Source of the DNA: Candidatus Devosia symbiotica
Lineage (GTDB): Bacteria; Pseudomonadota; Alphaproteobacteria; Rhizobiales; Devosiaceae
Direction: 5' to 3'
DNA length: 61,505 nt
Assembly: GCA_025050575.1 (NCBI GenBank)
Contig: JALBVE010000003.1
Span: 1-61,505, forward strand
The notes beneath the pieces are model-generated. The model worked only from the letters and a program-made list of their open reading frames with translations. It did no database searches and was not told the DNA's origin. This document shows, piece by piece, positions 48,401-57,572 of this stretch; the first letter of the stretch is position 1; each line of letters begins with the position of its first letter. The translations under genes were made by a program, and so were the position numbers.

Positions 48401-49225
48401 CTATCCGATATCGCTGACCGGCCCGTCATTGCCGTTCCGATCCAGCAGGCAGGCGCCAAACCAGGCATTTTCGGCTTCACTGTCCTTGCCTGACAGCCAG
48501 CGGGCAATGGCCGAGGCCATGAAGGCGCCGATCATGCCAAAACCGGCCAGTACGTCGGGGCCCGTGCCCGCCGGCCCGGTCCGAGGGTCGGCGCGCCATC
48601 GCTGGTGGTCAGGCGCAGATAGCAGGATTAGCCGGCATGCTGCAAGAATCTTGGCCTGCCGAGGATGTCTCCCAGTCGCGCGGACAACGCTTCCATCGTG
48701 CTCAATACCATAAGCCATGACGCCTAGCCCCGGCCGCTGATTGAGCATTATCCCGCTATTGAGCGGGTATATGACCGGCGCGGCCAGCAGCGCGCCCGGC
48801 GTAGTCAGAATGGAGCTGGCTACCTGACGCTGCAACAGCGCCGGCCACATCGTCTCGGATAGATGGCTGAGAATGGCGCTATCATAAGCCAAAATGGTCT
48901 GGCCGATCTCGATTATCTCGTCCGCCAGCACGCATTTCGAGCGACCATCGGAGCGGCGTGTCCAGACCAAGGCGGCGAACGCTGGCCTGCGCCATCCAAT
49001 TGTCCAGTGCCGGTTCCAGCATGTCCCAATGCAGCATGACCGTGCCGCGCAGACCACGCCGTCCCGATTCTTGCCCAGATAATTTAGCGGCGTGCACTCA
49101 ACGACCAGTCCATAGGCAGCCGTCATATCGCGCATATCCCCCAGCCGCTGCTTGCCCTCGGCCTGAGTAGCGAGCTGGATCGGGTCCAGACACGCCAACG
49201 AGGCCCGCTTGCCAACCCCAGGCAA
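48401..49225 (-). pseudogene. FAD-dependent amine/amino-acid oxidase subunit, broken
   Basis: Ends six bases before the alpha-like gene, as in sarcosine or D-amino-acid dehydrogenase operons. The open frame from 49225 contains ELRDMTAA-like (RLGDMRDMTAAYGLVVECTP) sequence, then RPGLGVMAYGIEHDGSVV. The C-terminal TGPDVLAGFGMIGAFMASAI and ARWLSGKDSEAENAW follow. The middle (residues about 60-110 and 190-210) is read out of frame relative to the family. The N-terminal FAD dinucleotide motif is not found. The substrate is unknown. Confidence 0.7.
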
Positions 49226-49535
49226 TCAGCTTGACGGTTTCGGGGACAGCAATCCCCAGCATGGCTCAGCTTTGCGGGCGGGTGATTGTCGTCACCGACA
49301 GATCCAGGCCCCGCGGCAGGCGCTGCCCTGCCTAGCTTTCGCTCTGGAACAGCCCCAACTTGCCATGTCCCGAGACCAGCAGGCGGGCTAGCGGCGTACG
49401 GCCTTGCTTCATGCTCCAGCGCCTGCCTGTGGCAATGCGTCCACCAATCTCGTGGGTGTTTTGGTGATTTTTCGCCGCATTTTGGTTATAGATGACCTGG
49501 TATTGCCGTGCGTCGGCGCCAAGTTTCCGTGGCCC
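49226..49535. other. Remnant or intergenic region before ccmI
   Basis: On the reverse strand a frame from about 49413 (MKQGRTPLARLLVSGHGKLG) is interrupted by two stops and shows no family I recognise. It may be the start of the broken amine oxidase operon or of another lost gene. No clear promoter for ccmI was identified. Confidence 0.35.
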
Positions 49536-50642
49536 ATGATCTTCTGGTTTATCGCCATCGCTGTCACCATCATTGCGTGCGCTGCCCTTCTTTACGCAGC
49601 GGGCTCGCGCACGGTCAATGCGGCTGAGCCCGAATTAGCAGACGGCAACCGCCATTTTGGCCTTATGCTGGCCGGGATCGATGTCGACCTGGCTGCCGGC
49701 AAGCTGAGCGAGCCCGACGCCATGGCGGCCAAGGGGGAACTGGCGCGCGAAGTCATGCGCTTCAAGGCTGAAGCCGAACAAGCCACGCCAGTCCGTCATG
49801 AACTGGGTCGCTTGCCGCTACTGGCCGGGCTCGGCGGCATCGCCGCACTGGCATTTGCCGTCTATGCCGGGCTGGGCAGTCCCGACTTGCCGGCCCAGCC
49901 CTTGGCCGATCGTCCCCAGACGGTCGCCCAGTCCCTGGTTCTAGGCGACGCCTTTACCCGCATCGAGGCCGCGCTGGCCAACAATCCCGACGATCTGCGC
50001 GGCTGGACCGTTATTGCCCCGGCCTATGTGCAGATGGGCCGTTTTGCCGACGCTGTCACCGCCTATCGCCGCATCATCGCGCTGTCAGACGAAACCGTCG
50101 ACCTGCAGACCAAGCTGGCCGAAGCGCTAATATTGCAGGCACAGGGCGCCAGCTCGCCCGAGGCCATGACTTTGTTGCGCAGCGCCGCTGCGAGCGATCC
50201 CCAGCATGTGCTGTCGCGGCTCTATATTGCCGCCGAACTCACCCGGCAGGCCGACTATCCCACAGCCATCGCCGCCTGGAACGACGTCCTGGCCTTGTCG
50301 AGGGGCGACGAACCCTGGCTGCCGGCCGCCCAGGAGGGGCTCGTGGTAGCGCAGAACAATGGTGTCGCCCCGACTCAGGATCAGGCAGCCCCATTTAGCA
50401 ATCAGGAATCCGAGATGATCGGCCAGATGGTATCTGGCCTTGCCACACGGCTAGCCGATCAGGGCGGCACGATTGAGGAGTGGACCCAATTGGTGCGCGC
50501 CTATCTGGTGTTCGGCGATACCGAAAAGGCACAATCTGCCTTTGACACGGCTGTCACGGCCTATCCGCAGGCCTTCGATCGCAGCGATCTCGACAGGCTA
50601 GCGCTCGACGCTGGCCTCACCATCAAGGGAAATTCCCTATGA
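49536..50642 (+). CDS. ccmI: Cytochrome c maturation protein CcmI
   Basis: Chaperone that holds apocytochrome c for heme attachment. The 368-residue product has an N-terminal membrane helix (IFWFIAIAVTIIACAALLYA), a short linker with a leucine-rich stretch, and a second helix near residue 105. Periplasmic TPR-like repeats follow (WTVIAPAYVQMGRFADAVTA, LYIAAELTRQADYPTAIAAW). The ATG at 49536 fits the family start; the frame is open upstream without similarity. Its stop overlaps ccmE. Intact. Confidence 0.93.
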   Translation: MIFWFIAIAVTIIACAALLYAAGSRTVNAAEPELADGNRHFGLMLAGIDVDLAAGKLSEPDAMAAKGELAREVMRFKAEAEQATPVRHELGRLPLLAGLGGIAALAFAVYAGLGSPDLPAQPLADRPQTVAQSLVLGDAFTRIEAALANNPDDLRGWTVIAPAYVQMGRFADAVTAYRRIIALSDETVDLQTKLAEALILQAQGASSPEAMTLLRSAAASDPQHVLSRLYIAAELTRQADYPTAIAAWNDVLALSRGDEPWLPAAQEGLVVAQNNGVAPTQDQAAPFSNQESEMIGQMVSGLATRLADQGGTIEEWTQLVRAYLVFGDTEKAQSAFDTAVTAYPQAFDRSDLDRLALDAGLTIKGNSL

Positions 50643-51115
50643 CCATACCAATCAGTGTTTGCAAGGCAGGCTGGACGCGCAAGCAGAAGCGGCTGGTGGT
50701 GATTGGCGGGCTGGCGCTGGTGCTGGTGCTTGCCACCACGTTGGTGCTGCTAGCCCTGCGCGACCAGATCGTCTTTTTCTATTCGCCCTCCGACGTGATC
50801 GCCCGCAACGTCGCCATCGGCCAGCCGATCCGGCTGGGCGGACTGGTCAAGGATGCCAGCTGGGTGCGCGAGGGGCAGGACAACACCTTCATCGTGACTG
50901 ACGGCGCGACCGAGATAACGGCGCATTATGTGGGACTGCTGCCCGATCTGTTCCGTGAGGGGCAGGGGGTGGTCGCCGAGGGTAGCCTGGGTCCCGATAG
51001 CCAGTTCGTCGCCACCAATGTGCTGGCCAAGCACGATGAAAACTACATTCCCAAGGAAGTCATCCAAACACTCAAGGCCAGCAGCGAATGGCGGCCAGAG
51101 ACGGCAGCACAATGA
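50639..51115 (+). CDS. ccmE: Heme chaperone CcmE
   Basis: Periplasmic heme carrier of 158 residues anchored by one N-terminal helix. The heme-binding His lies in VLAKHDENYIP near the C-terminus, followed by a short tail. The OB-fold includes FFYSPSDVI and RLGGLVKDASWVRE. ATGA overlaps with ccmI upstream and ccmF downstream show a tightly coupled operon. Intact. Confidence 0.96.
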   Translation: MTIPISVCKAGWTRKQKRLVVIGGLALVLVLATTLVLLALRDQIVFFYSPSDVIARNVAIGQPIRLGGLVKDASWVREGQDNTFIVTDGATEITAHYVGLLPDLFREGQGVVAEGSLGPDSQFVATNVLAKHDENYIPKEVIQTLKASSEWRPETAAQ

Positions 51116-53085
51116 GTATCGAGTTCGGCCATTTCGCGCTTGTCCTAGCCTTTGCTATCGCCACTATGGCGACGATTGGCGGCTATCTATTCTGGCGCTC
51201 GGGCGCCCGCATTGCGCTGGTGCTCAGCCAGGCAGCAGTCCTGCAATTTATCCTGGTGGCCGTGGCCTTCCTGGCGCTGATCCAGGCCTTTGTCACCTCT
51301 GATTTCTCGCTGTTGCTAGTGATCAATAATTCGCATTCGCTCAAGCCGCTGATGTTCAAGATTTCCGGCGTCTGGGGCAATCATGAAGGTTCCATGGTGC
51401 TGTGGATCTTCATCCTTGTCGCCTTTGGCGCTATGGTCGCCGCCTTTGGCCGGCGCCTACCCAATGATTTGCTAACCCTAGTGCTGGCCACCCAAAGCCT
51501 GCTGACGGCGGCCTTTGCCAGCTTCACTATCTTTACCTCCAACCCCTTTCTTCGCGTTTTTCCCGCTCCCTTGCAGGGTAATGACCTCAATCCGGTGCTG
51601 CAGGATGTGGGGTTGGCGATCCATCCGCCGCTTCTCTATGCCGGCTATATCGGCTTTTCGATCTGCTTTTCCTTTGCCATCGCCGCGCTGATTTCCGGCC
51701 ACATCGATCAGGCATGGGCCCGCTGGGTGCGTCCCTGGGCTATGCTGAGCTGGATCTTTTTGACCCTAGGTATCACCATGGGTTCCTACTGGGCCTATTA
51801 TGAGCTTGGCTGGGGCGGCTGGTGGTTCTGGGACCCGGTAGAAAATGCCAGCTTCATGCCCTGGCTGACCGGCACGGCGCTGCTGCATTCGGCACTGGTA
51901 ATGGAAAAGCGAAATGCGCTGAAAATCTGGACGGTTTTTCTGTCCATCATCACCTTTTCGCTGTCGCTGCTGGGCACATTTCTGGTGCGCTCAGGCATTC
52001 TGACCTCGGTCCATACCTTCGTCAGCGATCCCTCGCGCGGCTTGGTCATCCTAACCCTGCTGGCGCTGATCATCGGCGGTGCCTTCTTCCTATTTGCCCT
52101 GCGCGCCGCTTCCCTGCGGCAGGGCGGTCTGTTTGCGCCGGTCAGCCGTGAAGGCGCGCTGATTCTGAACAATCTGTTCCTGGCCACGGCGGTGGGCGCC
52201 GTACTGGTGGGCACGCTTTATCCGTTGCTGCTCGACGCGCTGACGGGCATCACGATTTCGGTGGGCGCGCCGTTCTTCAATCTCACCTTTGGTGCCTTGA
52301 TGGCCCCATTGCTGCTGGTGCTGCCCTTTGGGCCGCTGCTGGCCTGGAAGCGCGCCGACGTAGTGGCTGCTGCACAGCGCTTGATCGGCGCTGCGGCGCT
52401 GGCGGTCTTTTTCACTATTCTAATCTCGGCCCTGCGTGGAGTGTCGATCTCCCTGGCGCCGCTCGGCCTGCTTCTCGGCTTCTGGGTGGCCTTTGGTGCT
52501 TTTGCCGAACTGGTTGAGCGCAGCGGGCTTGGCCGCCTGCCGCTGCAGCAAAGCTGGCGGCGTCTAGTAGGCTTGCCGCGTTCGGCCTTTACGACGGCTC
52601 TGGCCCATTTCGGCATTGGCCTAACGGTTTTGGGCATCGTCTCGACCGGTGCCTGGCAGACCGAACTGGTGACCACGCTCAATCCGGGCGAAAGCGTCGA
52701 ACTTTCCGGTTTTACCATCGCGTTTGACAGCTATGAGCAGGTGCCGGGCCCTAATTACACGGCTGATGAGGGGCGCTTTACCGTCACCGCACCCGATGGC
52801 GGGACGCGCAATACCCTGGCGGATCGCCGCATCTATGTCGCCAACGGCATGTCCACCACCGAGGCGGCTATCGAATCCTACGGCTTCTCGCAGATCTATC
52901 TGCAATTGGGCGAGCCGCTCGAGGACACCCACGTGGTGCGCATCTGGCACAAGCCCTACATTACTCTGATCTGGATCGGGGCCTTGCTGATGGCGCTGGC
53001 CGGCATCATTTCGCTGATCGACCGTGGGGTGCACATTGGTGCGCCGCGCCGCGCCGCCCGGTTGAATCCGGAGCTGGCAGAATGA
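51112..53085 (+). CDS. ccmF: Heme lyase CcmF
   Basis: Multi-spanning inner-membrane subunit of the cytochrome c synthetase that transfers heme from CcmE to apocytochrome. The 657-residue product has the Trp-rich WWD motif [19 protein letters not shown] near residue 235. Conserved His residues appear in [13 protein letters not shown], and there are about 13 to 15 membrane helices with a periplasmic segment before the last helix. The length is normal. ATG 51112 overlaps the ccmE stop; its own stop overlaps ccmH. Confidence 0.97.
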   Translation: MSIEFGHFALVLAFAIATMATIGGYLFWRSGARIALVLSQAAVLQFILVAVAFLALIQAFVTSDFSLLLVINNSHSLKPLMFKISGVWGNHEGSMVLWIFILVAFGAMVAAFGRRLPNDLLTLVLATQSLLTAAFASFTIFTSNPFLRVFPAPLQGNDLNPVLQDVGLAIHPPLLYAGYIGFSICFSFAIAALISGHIDQAWARWVRPWAMLSWIFLTLGITMGSYWAYYELGWGGWWFWDPVENASFMPWLTGTALLHSALVMEKRNALKIWTVFLSIITFSLSLLGTFLVRSGILTSVHTFVSDPSRGLVILTLLALIIGGAFFLFALRAASLRQGGLFAPVSREGALILNNLFLATAVGAVLVGTLYPLLLDALTGITISVGAPFFNLTFGALMAPLLLVLPFGPLLAWKRADVVAAAQRLIGAAALAVFFTILISALRGVSISLAPLGLLLGFWVAFGAFAELVERSGLGRLPLQQSWRRLVGLPRSAFTTALAHFGIGLTVLGIVSTGAWQTELVTTLNPGESVELSGFTIAFDSYEQVPGPNYTADEGRFTVTAPDGGTRNTLADRRIYVANGMSTTEAAIESYGFSQIYLQLGEPLEDTHVVRIWHKPYITLIWIGALLMALAGIISLIDRGVHIGAPRRAARLNPELAE

Positions 53086-53546
53086 TCTGGCTCCGCGCCT
53101 TTGCCTTTACCATGGCGCTGCTGCCGAGCGGGGCCGCGCTTGCGGTCAATCCCGACGAAATGCTGGACGATCCGGTGCTTGAGCATCGCGCCCGCGATAT
53201 CTCCGCCGGGCTGCGCTGCCTGGTCTGCCAGAATCAGTCGATTGACGACAGTGATGCCGACCTTGCTAAAGATCTGCGCATTCTGGTGCGCGAACGGCTA
53301 ATGGCGGGCGACAGCGATGAAGCCGTGCGGCAATATCTGGTGGACCGCTATGGCGAGTTCGTGCTGCTCAATCCACGGGTCAACGATCACACATTGTTGC
53401 TCTGGATCGCCGCCCCGGCCTTGCTGCTCGGAGGCCTGCTGGTGCTGCTGGTCTTGGGGCGTCGCCGGACTGACAGACCCCAGCCAGGACTGAGCGCTGA
53501 TGAGCAGGCGGCGCTCGACGGTCTCGACACACCAGCGGCCGACTGA
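53082..53546 (+). CDS. ccmH: Cytochrome c maturation protein CcmH
   Basis: Thiol oxidoreductase subunit that reduces the apocytochrome Cys pair. The 154-residue product has a signal peptide ([20 protein letters not shown]), the redox motif LRCLVCQNQ with both Cys, and a C-terminal membrane helix ([20 protein letters not shown]). It is the last gene of ccmI-E-F-H. The ccmABC genes are not in this window. Confidence 0.96.
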   Translation: MIWLRAFAFTMALLPSGAALAVNPDEMLDDPVLEHRARDISAGLRCLVCQNQSIDDSDADLAKDLRILVRERLMAGDSDEAVRQYLVDRYGEFVLLNPRVNDHTLLLWIAAPALLLGGLLVLLVLGRRRTDRPQPGLSADEQAALDGLDTPAAD

Positions 53547-53675
53547 ACCGCCTGCCGCATTGTCGCCGTCAACATTGCCAAATCTTAATGTGGGTGCAAT
53601 TTCTTCGAAAGATTGGGTGTTCCATACCTTCAACCGCAGACTATTGAGGGTTTGCCCGAAGGAGATTATTTCACG

Positions 53676-55196
53676 ATGCACCCATCCATCCTGAAGCGTA
53701 CCAGTCGCTGGCTCGGGGTGTCCGCTCTGGCGCTGATGATCGGCATCGGCGGTGTTTTGACCGCCTATGCCATCACCGGTCAGACCGCCAATGCCCAGGT
53801 GCAGAACGCTGCCCAGATTGTCGTGCCCGATGTGAGCCAGTCTCATCCCGGCTTTGCCGATCTGGTTGAAGCGGTCAAACCCGCCGTTGTGTCCATTCTT
53901 GTTGAAGCCACTGAAAGCGCCGACAGCATCCAGAGAGGCGGCCGCCAATTCGATTTCAATTTCCCTGATTTGCCGCCTGACCATCCGTTCCGCGACTTCT
54001 TCGATCAGTTTGGACAGCGGGGTCGTGGCTCTAATATGCCGCCCAAGCCACGCCAGTACATGGCCGCAGGCTCCGGCTTTGTGATCTCGGCTGATGGCTA
54101 CGTCGTCACCAATAGTCACGTCGTCAAGGACGCCACCAAGGTGACGGTGGCTTTCGATGATGGCACCGAAAAAGTCGCCGAAATCGTCGGCACTGACGAA
54201 CGTACCGATCTGGCTGTGCTCAAGATCGAGGGCGCCGATCTGCCTTTCGTTAAGTTTGAGACCGAGCAGAGCCGCGTTGGTGACTGGGTCGTAGCCATGG
54301 GTAATCCGTTCGGCCTTGGCGGTACCGTCACGGTCGGCGTGATTTCCGCATCTGGCCGCAATATTGGCGGCTCCAATTATGGCGACTTCCTGCAGGTCGA
54401 CGCGGCGGTCAATTCCGGCAATTCGGGCGGCCCTGACTTCAATACCAAGGGCGAAGTGGTTGGCGTCAATACCGCTATATATTCACCAAATGGCGGCAAT
54501 GTCGGTATCGCCTTTGCTATTCCCGCTGCCACCGTCAAGGGCATCGTGCAGCAGTTGATCGACAAGGGCTTGGTGACCCGCGGTTATCTGGGCGTCTCGA
54601 TCCAGGACGTGACACGCGATATCGCCGATAGTGTTGGCCTCAAGACCGCCAAGGGCGCCATTGTGCGTGAGCCGGCCGCTGACGGCCCGGCCGGTGCTGC
54701 TGGCGTCAAGTCGGGCGACATTATCACCGCTGTTGATGGCGATCTGGTCGACGACGCACTCGACCTTAGCCGCACTATTGCCGGCAAGACGCCAGAGTCC
54801 ACCGTCGAGCTGACCATCTGGCGCGATGGAGCCGAGACCAAGCTGTCGGTCAAGCTGCAGACCCTCAACGAGGAAGCACTTGCCGCGCAGGAACAGACCC
54901 AGCCGACCCCGCCTGCTGCAATGCCTAGCAAGTCCAGCGTTGGCCTGACCCTGGTGCCCAATGCTGATAGCACCGGTGGCCTGCTGATCCAGGACGTCGA
55001 TCCTGACTCGGCGGCCGCCAAGAAGGGGCTCGCCGTTGGCGATGCCATCCTGGAGGTCAACAATACGCTGGTGGCCAGCCTTGACGAGTTCGAAGCTGCC
55101 ATCACCGAGGTCAAGGCCAAGGGGCTCAATACCGCCTTGGTTAAGGCCAGTCGTGATGGCGAGGTCCGCTTCATCGGTCTGCCGCTGAGCGAATAA
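53676..55196 (+). CDS. degP: Periplasmic serine protease/chaperone DegP (Do family)
   Basis: Envelope stress protease of 506 residues. The start at 53676 has AAGGAG 12 bases upstream and opens a signal peptide (LGVSALALMIGIGGVLTAYA, then ANA-Q). The catalytic triad is visible: His in VVTNSHVV, Asp in DERTDLAVL and Ser in VNSGNSGGPDF. Two PDZ domains follow (about residues 290-380 and 420-500, the second with GGLLIQDVDPDSAAAKKGLA). It is typical for this gene to sit next to a two-component pair. Intact. Confidence 0.95.
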   Translation: MHPSILKRTSRWLGVSALALMIGIGGVLTAYAITGQTANAQVQNAAQIVVPDVSQSHPGFADLVEAVKPAVVSILVEATESADSIQRGGRQFDFNFPDLPPDHPFRDFFDQFGQRGRGSNMPPKPRQYMAAGSGFVISADGYVVTNSHVVKDATKVTVAFDDGTEKVAEIVGTDERTDLAVLKIEGADLPFVKFETEQSRVGDWVVAMGNPFGLGGTVTVGVISASGRNIGGSNYGDFLQVDAAVNSGNSGGPDFNTKGEVVGVNTAIYSPNGGNVGIAFAIPAATVKGIVQQLIDKGLVTRGYLGVSIQDVTRDIADSVGLKTAKGAIVREPAADGPAGAAGVKSGDIITAVDGDLVDDALDLSRTIAGKTPESTVELTIWRDGAETKLSVKLQTLNEEALAAQEQTQPTPPAAMPSKSSVGLTLVPNADSTGGLLIQDVDPDSAAAKKGLAVGDAILEVNNTLVASLDEFEAAITEVKAKGLNTALVKASRDGEVRFIGLPLSE

Positions 55197-55261
55197 CGTC
55201 GATCATGGCCGAGGCAATCTGCCCTGGCCGCCACTTTGAGTGAGGGGTTCAAACTTGAGGC

Positions 55262-55325
55262 TTGAACCAAGAGCATGAACCCCTCACCCTGATCCCCCCC
55301 CCCTTTTTTTTAGGGGGAGGGGACG
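55262..55325. repeat. C/G hairpin repeat with long homopolymers (copy 4)
   Basis: CCCCTCACCCTGAT is followed by ten C, eight T and then AGGGGGAGGGGAC. The ends (CCCCTC/GAGGGG) are complementary and resemble the other hairpin repeats. The C10-T8 tract is extremely unusual for coding-dense bacterial DNA and could be length-variable or an assembly artefact. Confidence 0.6.
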
Positions 55326-55386
55326 ATGGGCCCCACATCCTGCACTCAAGCAGCGTCGGGTCGTCACATCAACTTTGGGGGCCGCG

Positions 55387-56058
55387 ATGAAAATATTGCT
55401 GATCGAAGATGATCGCGAAGCAGCGAGCTACCTGATGCAGGCGCTTGATGAAGCGGGGCATATCACCCATCACGCCACTGATGGCGAGATCGGTTACGCC
55501 ATGGCTTCGGGCATGGATTATGATGTGCTGATCGTCGACCGCATGCTGCCGCGCCGCGATGGCTTGTCCATCGTCGAGTCGCTGCGCGCCGAGGACGACA
55601 AGACCCCGGTGCTTATTCTCTCCGCGCTGGGCGAGGTCGATGACCGGGTGATCGGTCTGCGCGCCGGAGGCGATGACTACCTCACCAAGCCCTATGCCTT
55701 TACCGAATTGCTGGCGCGGGTCGAAGTGCTAGCCCGCCGCTCTAGTCCATCCGAGGCCGCCACCAGCTATGCTGTGGGTGGGCTGAGCCTTGATCGTCTC
55801 TCGCGCAAGGTCGAGCGCGATGGCGAAGTCATCCTCCTGCAGCCGCGCGAATTTCGCCTGCTCGAATATCTGATGAAAAATGCCGGCAAGGTGGTAACCC
55901 GCACCATGCTGCTCGAAAATGTCTGGGACTATCATTTTGACCCCCAGACCAATGTCATCGACGTCCATATGTCACGCCTGCGATCCAAGATCGACAAGGG
56001 TCATGCCAGTCCATTGCTGCAGACGGTTCGCGGCGCCGGCTACATGATCCGCGAGTAG
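55387..56058 (+). CDS. OmpR-family response regulator
   Basis: A 223-residue regulator. The receiver has the acidic pair EDD, the phosphorylation Asp in VLIVDRMLPRRDG, Ser/Thr in LILSALGEVDDR and Lys in DDYLTKPYAFTE. The winged helix carries LQPREFRLLEYLMKNAGKVV and DPQTNVIDVHMSRLR. It belongs to the TctD/CzcR-like branch common downstream of degP in alphaproteobacteria. It lies four bases before the partner kinase. Targets are not known from sequence, but degP is a likely one. Confidence 0.92.
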   Translation: MKILLIEDDREAASYLMQALDEAGHITHHATDGEIGYAMASGMDYDVLIVDRMLPRRDGLSIVESLRAEDDKTPVLILSALGEVDDRVIGLRAGGDDYLTKPYAFTELLARVEVLARRSSPSEAATSYAVGGLSLDRLSRKVERDGEVILLQPREFRLLEYLMKNAGKVVTRTMLLENVWDYHFDPQTNVIDVHMSRLRSKIDKGHASPLLQTVRGAGYMIRE

Positions 56059-56062
56059 TCCA

Positions 56063-57493
56063 TTGCATCGCTTGGCCCGCTTTGCCCTGCTCTGGCGCAC
56101 CTCGACGGTCCGCCTGACGGCGACCTTCATCCTGATCTTCGGGATTTTTTCGATCCTGCTCCTGGCCTTTATCGGCTGGCAGTCGAGTGTTTCGATCCAA
56201 CGTCAGCAGACCGATGATATCGAACGCGAAGTGCGGGTGCTGCAACATATTTACACTAATCAGGGGGTGCGGGCGCTCGGCTTTGCCGTGGACCGCGTCT
56301 CCCGCGCCCCCGGTCCGGGCGTCTACTATCTGGGCGACCCGTCAGGCATTTATCTGCTGGGTAATGTCAGCGATGTCCCCGTCGAAGTGCTGCTGACGCC
56401 GGGCACCTATGGCTTTGATTACCAGCGCGCCGACGCCTTGATCAATACGACCGATCAGCTTGAGGGGCAGGATCCGCCACCCAGCAATTCTGGCTATGCC
56501 GTGGTGCGCTCAGTGGAGTTGAGCAACGGTATGCGCCTGGTGATCGGGCGCGACGTCGTGGAGAGGCGCGGCTTTTCCGCCATCATCATCCAGAGCTTCC
56601 TGTTCGGTGTTCTAGGCATCATTGCCTTCTCGATCATTGCTGGCGGCGTGACGGCGCAGCGGGTTCTGCGCCGGATCGATACCATCCGCGATACCTCGAC
56701 CAAAATCATGTTAGGCAATCTGTCGGAGCGCGTGCCCGTCACCAAGCGCAATGACGAATTCGACGGCCTAGCCACCAATCTGAATGCCATGCTCGACCGC
56801 ATCGAACAGTTGTTGCAGGGCCTCAAGGAGGTCACAGATAATGTTGCGCACGATCTCAAGACGCCGCTGACCCGCTTGCGCAACCAGGCCGAGACGGCCC
56901 TGCGTGACGGTGCCAGTGATGCCACCCGCCAACAGGCGCTCGAGACCACCATTGCCGAGAGCGACCGTCTGATCCAGACTTTCAATGCCCTGTTGATGAT
57001 CGCCCGTGCCGAGGCCGGGGCGCCTTCGGGCGCCCTCAGCGATATCGACATCAGCACCATCGTCGCCGACGTGGCCGAGCTCTATGGACCGGTGGCCGAG
57101 GACGAGGGTATCGTGGTGGAAACGGCAATAGCCGAGGACGTGCATGTGCATGCCAATCGCGAACTGATCGGCCAGGCCATGGCCAACCTGCTCGAAAATG
57201 CCGTCAAATACGCCAAGCCGGTTGGTGAGGGGCACGGGCGGATCACTGTTGGCCTGCGTCAGGCCAATGGCCGGGTGCTGATCGAGGTAGCCGATAATGG
57301 TCCTGGCATTCCCGGAGCCGACCGCAAGCGCGTGATCGAGCGCTTTGTCCGTCTTGAGAAGAGCCGCTCCGAGGCCGGCTCTGGCTTGGGCCTGTCTCTG
57401 GTCAGCGCCGTGGCCCGGCTACATGGCGGCAATTTCCGTGTCGAGGACAACGCCCCCGGTGCCCGTGCGGTGATCGATTTGCCCGTCGCCTGA
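56063..57493 (+). CDS. Sensor histidine kinase
   Basis: A 476-residue membrane kinase starting at TTG 56063. One helix lies at about residues 17-37 (ATFILIFGIFSILLLAFIGW) and a second near 175-197, with a periplasmic sensor between. HAMP (VLRRIDTIRDTSTKIMLGNL) precedes the H-box DNVAHDLKTPLTRLRNQAET. The ATPase boxes are NLLENAVKYAKP, VADNGPGIPGADR and GSGLGLSLVSAV. All catalytic motifs are intact. It is paired with the regulator at 55387. Confidence 0.92.
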   Translation: MHRLARFALLWRTSTVRLTATFILIFGIFSILLLAFIGWQSSVSIQRQQTDDIEREVRVLQHIYTNQGVRALGFAVDRVSRAPGPGVYYLGDPSGIYLLGNVSDVPVEVLLTPGTYGFDYQRADALINTTDQLEGQDPPPSNSGYAVVRSVELSNGMRLVIGRDVVERRGFSAIIIQSFLFGVLGIIAFSIIAGGVTAQRVLRRIDTIRDTSTKIMLGNLSERVPVTKRNDEFDGLATNLNAMLDRIEQLLQGLKEVTDNVAHDLKTPLTRLRNQAETALRDGASDATRQQALETTIAESDRLIQTFNALLMIARAEAGAPSGALSDIDISTIVADVAELYGPVAEDEGIVVETAIAEDVHVHANRELIGQAMANLLENAVKYAKPVGEGHGRITVGLRQANGRVLIEVADNGPGIPGADRKRVIERFVRLEKSRSEAGSGLGLSLVSAVARLHGGNFRVEDNAPGARAVIDLPVA

Positions 57494-57572
57494 CGCGTTG
57501 GACCTCTGCGTTGGGTTCGCCGCGCCTGAGGTAACGCTTGCCGCTACTAGCGCGCCAAGCTATCCATTTTGC

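Noticed and set aside
53547..53675. Possible small gene between ccmH and degP
   Set aside because: Only short frames without a start and family match; the stretch looks like the degP leader with its ribosome-binding site.
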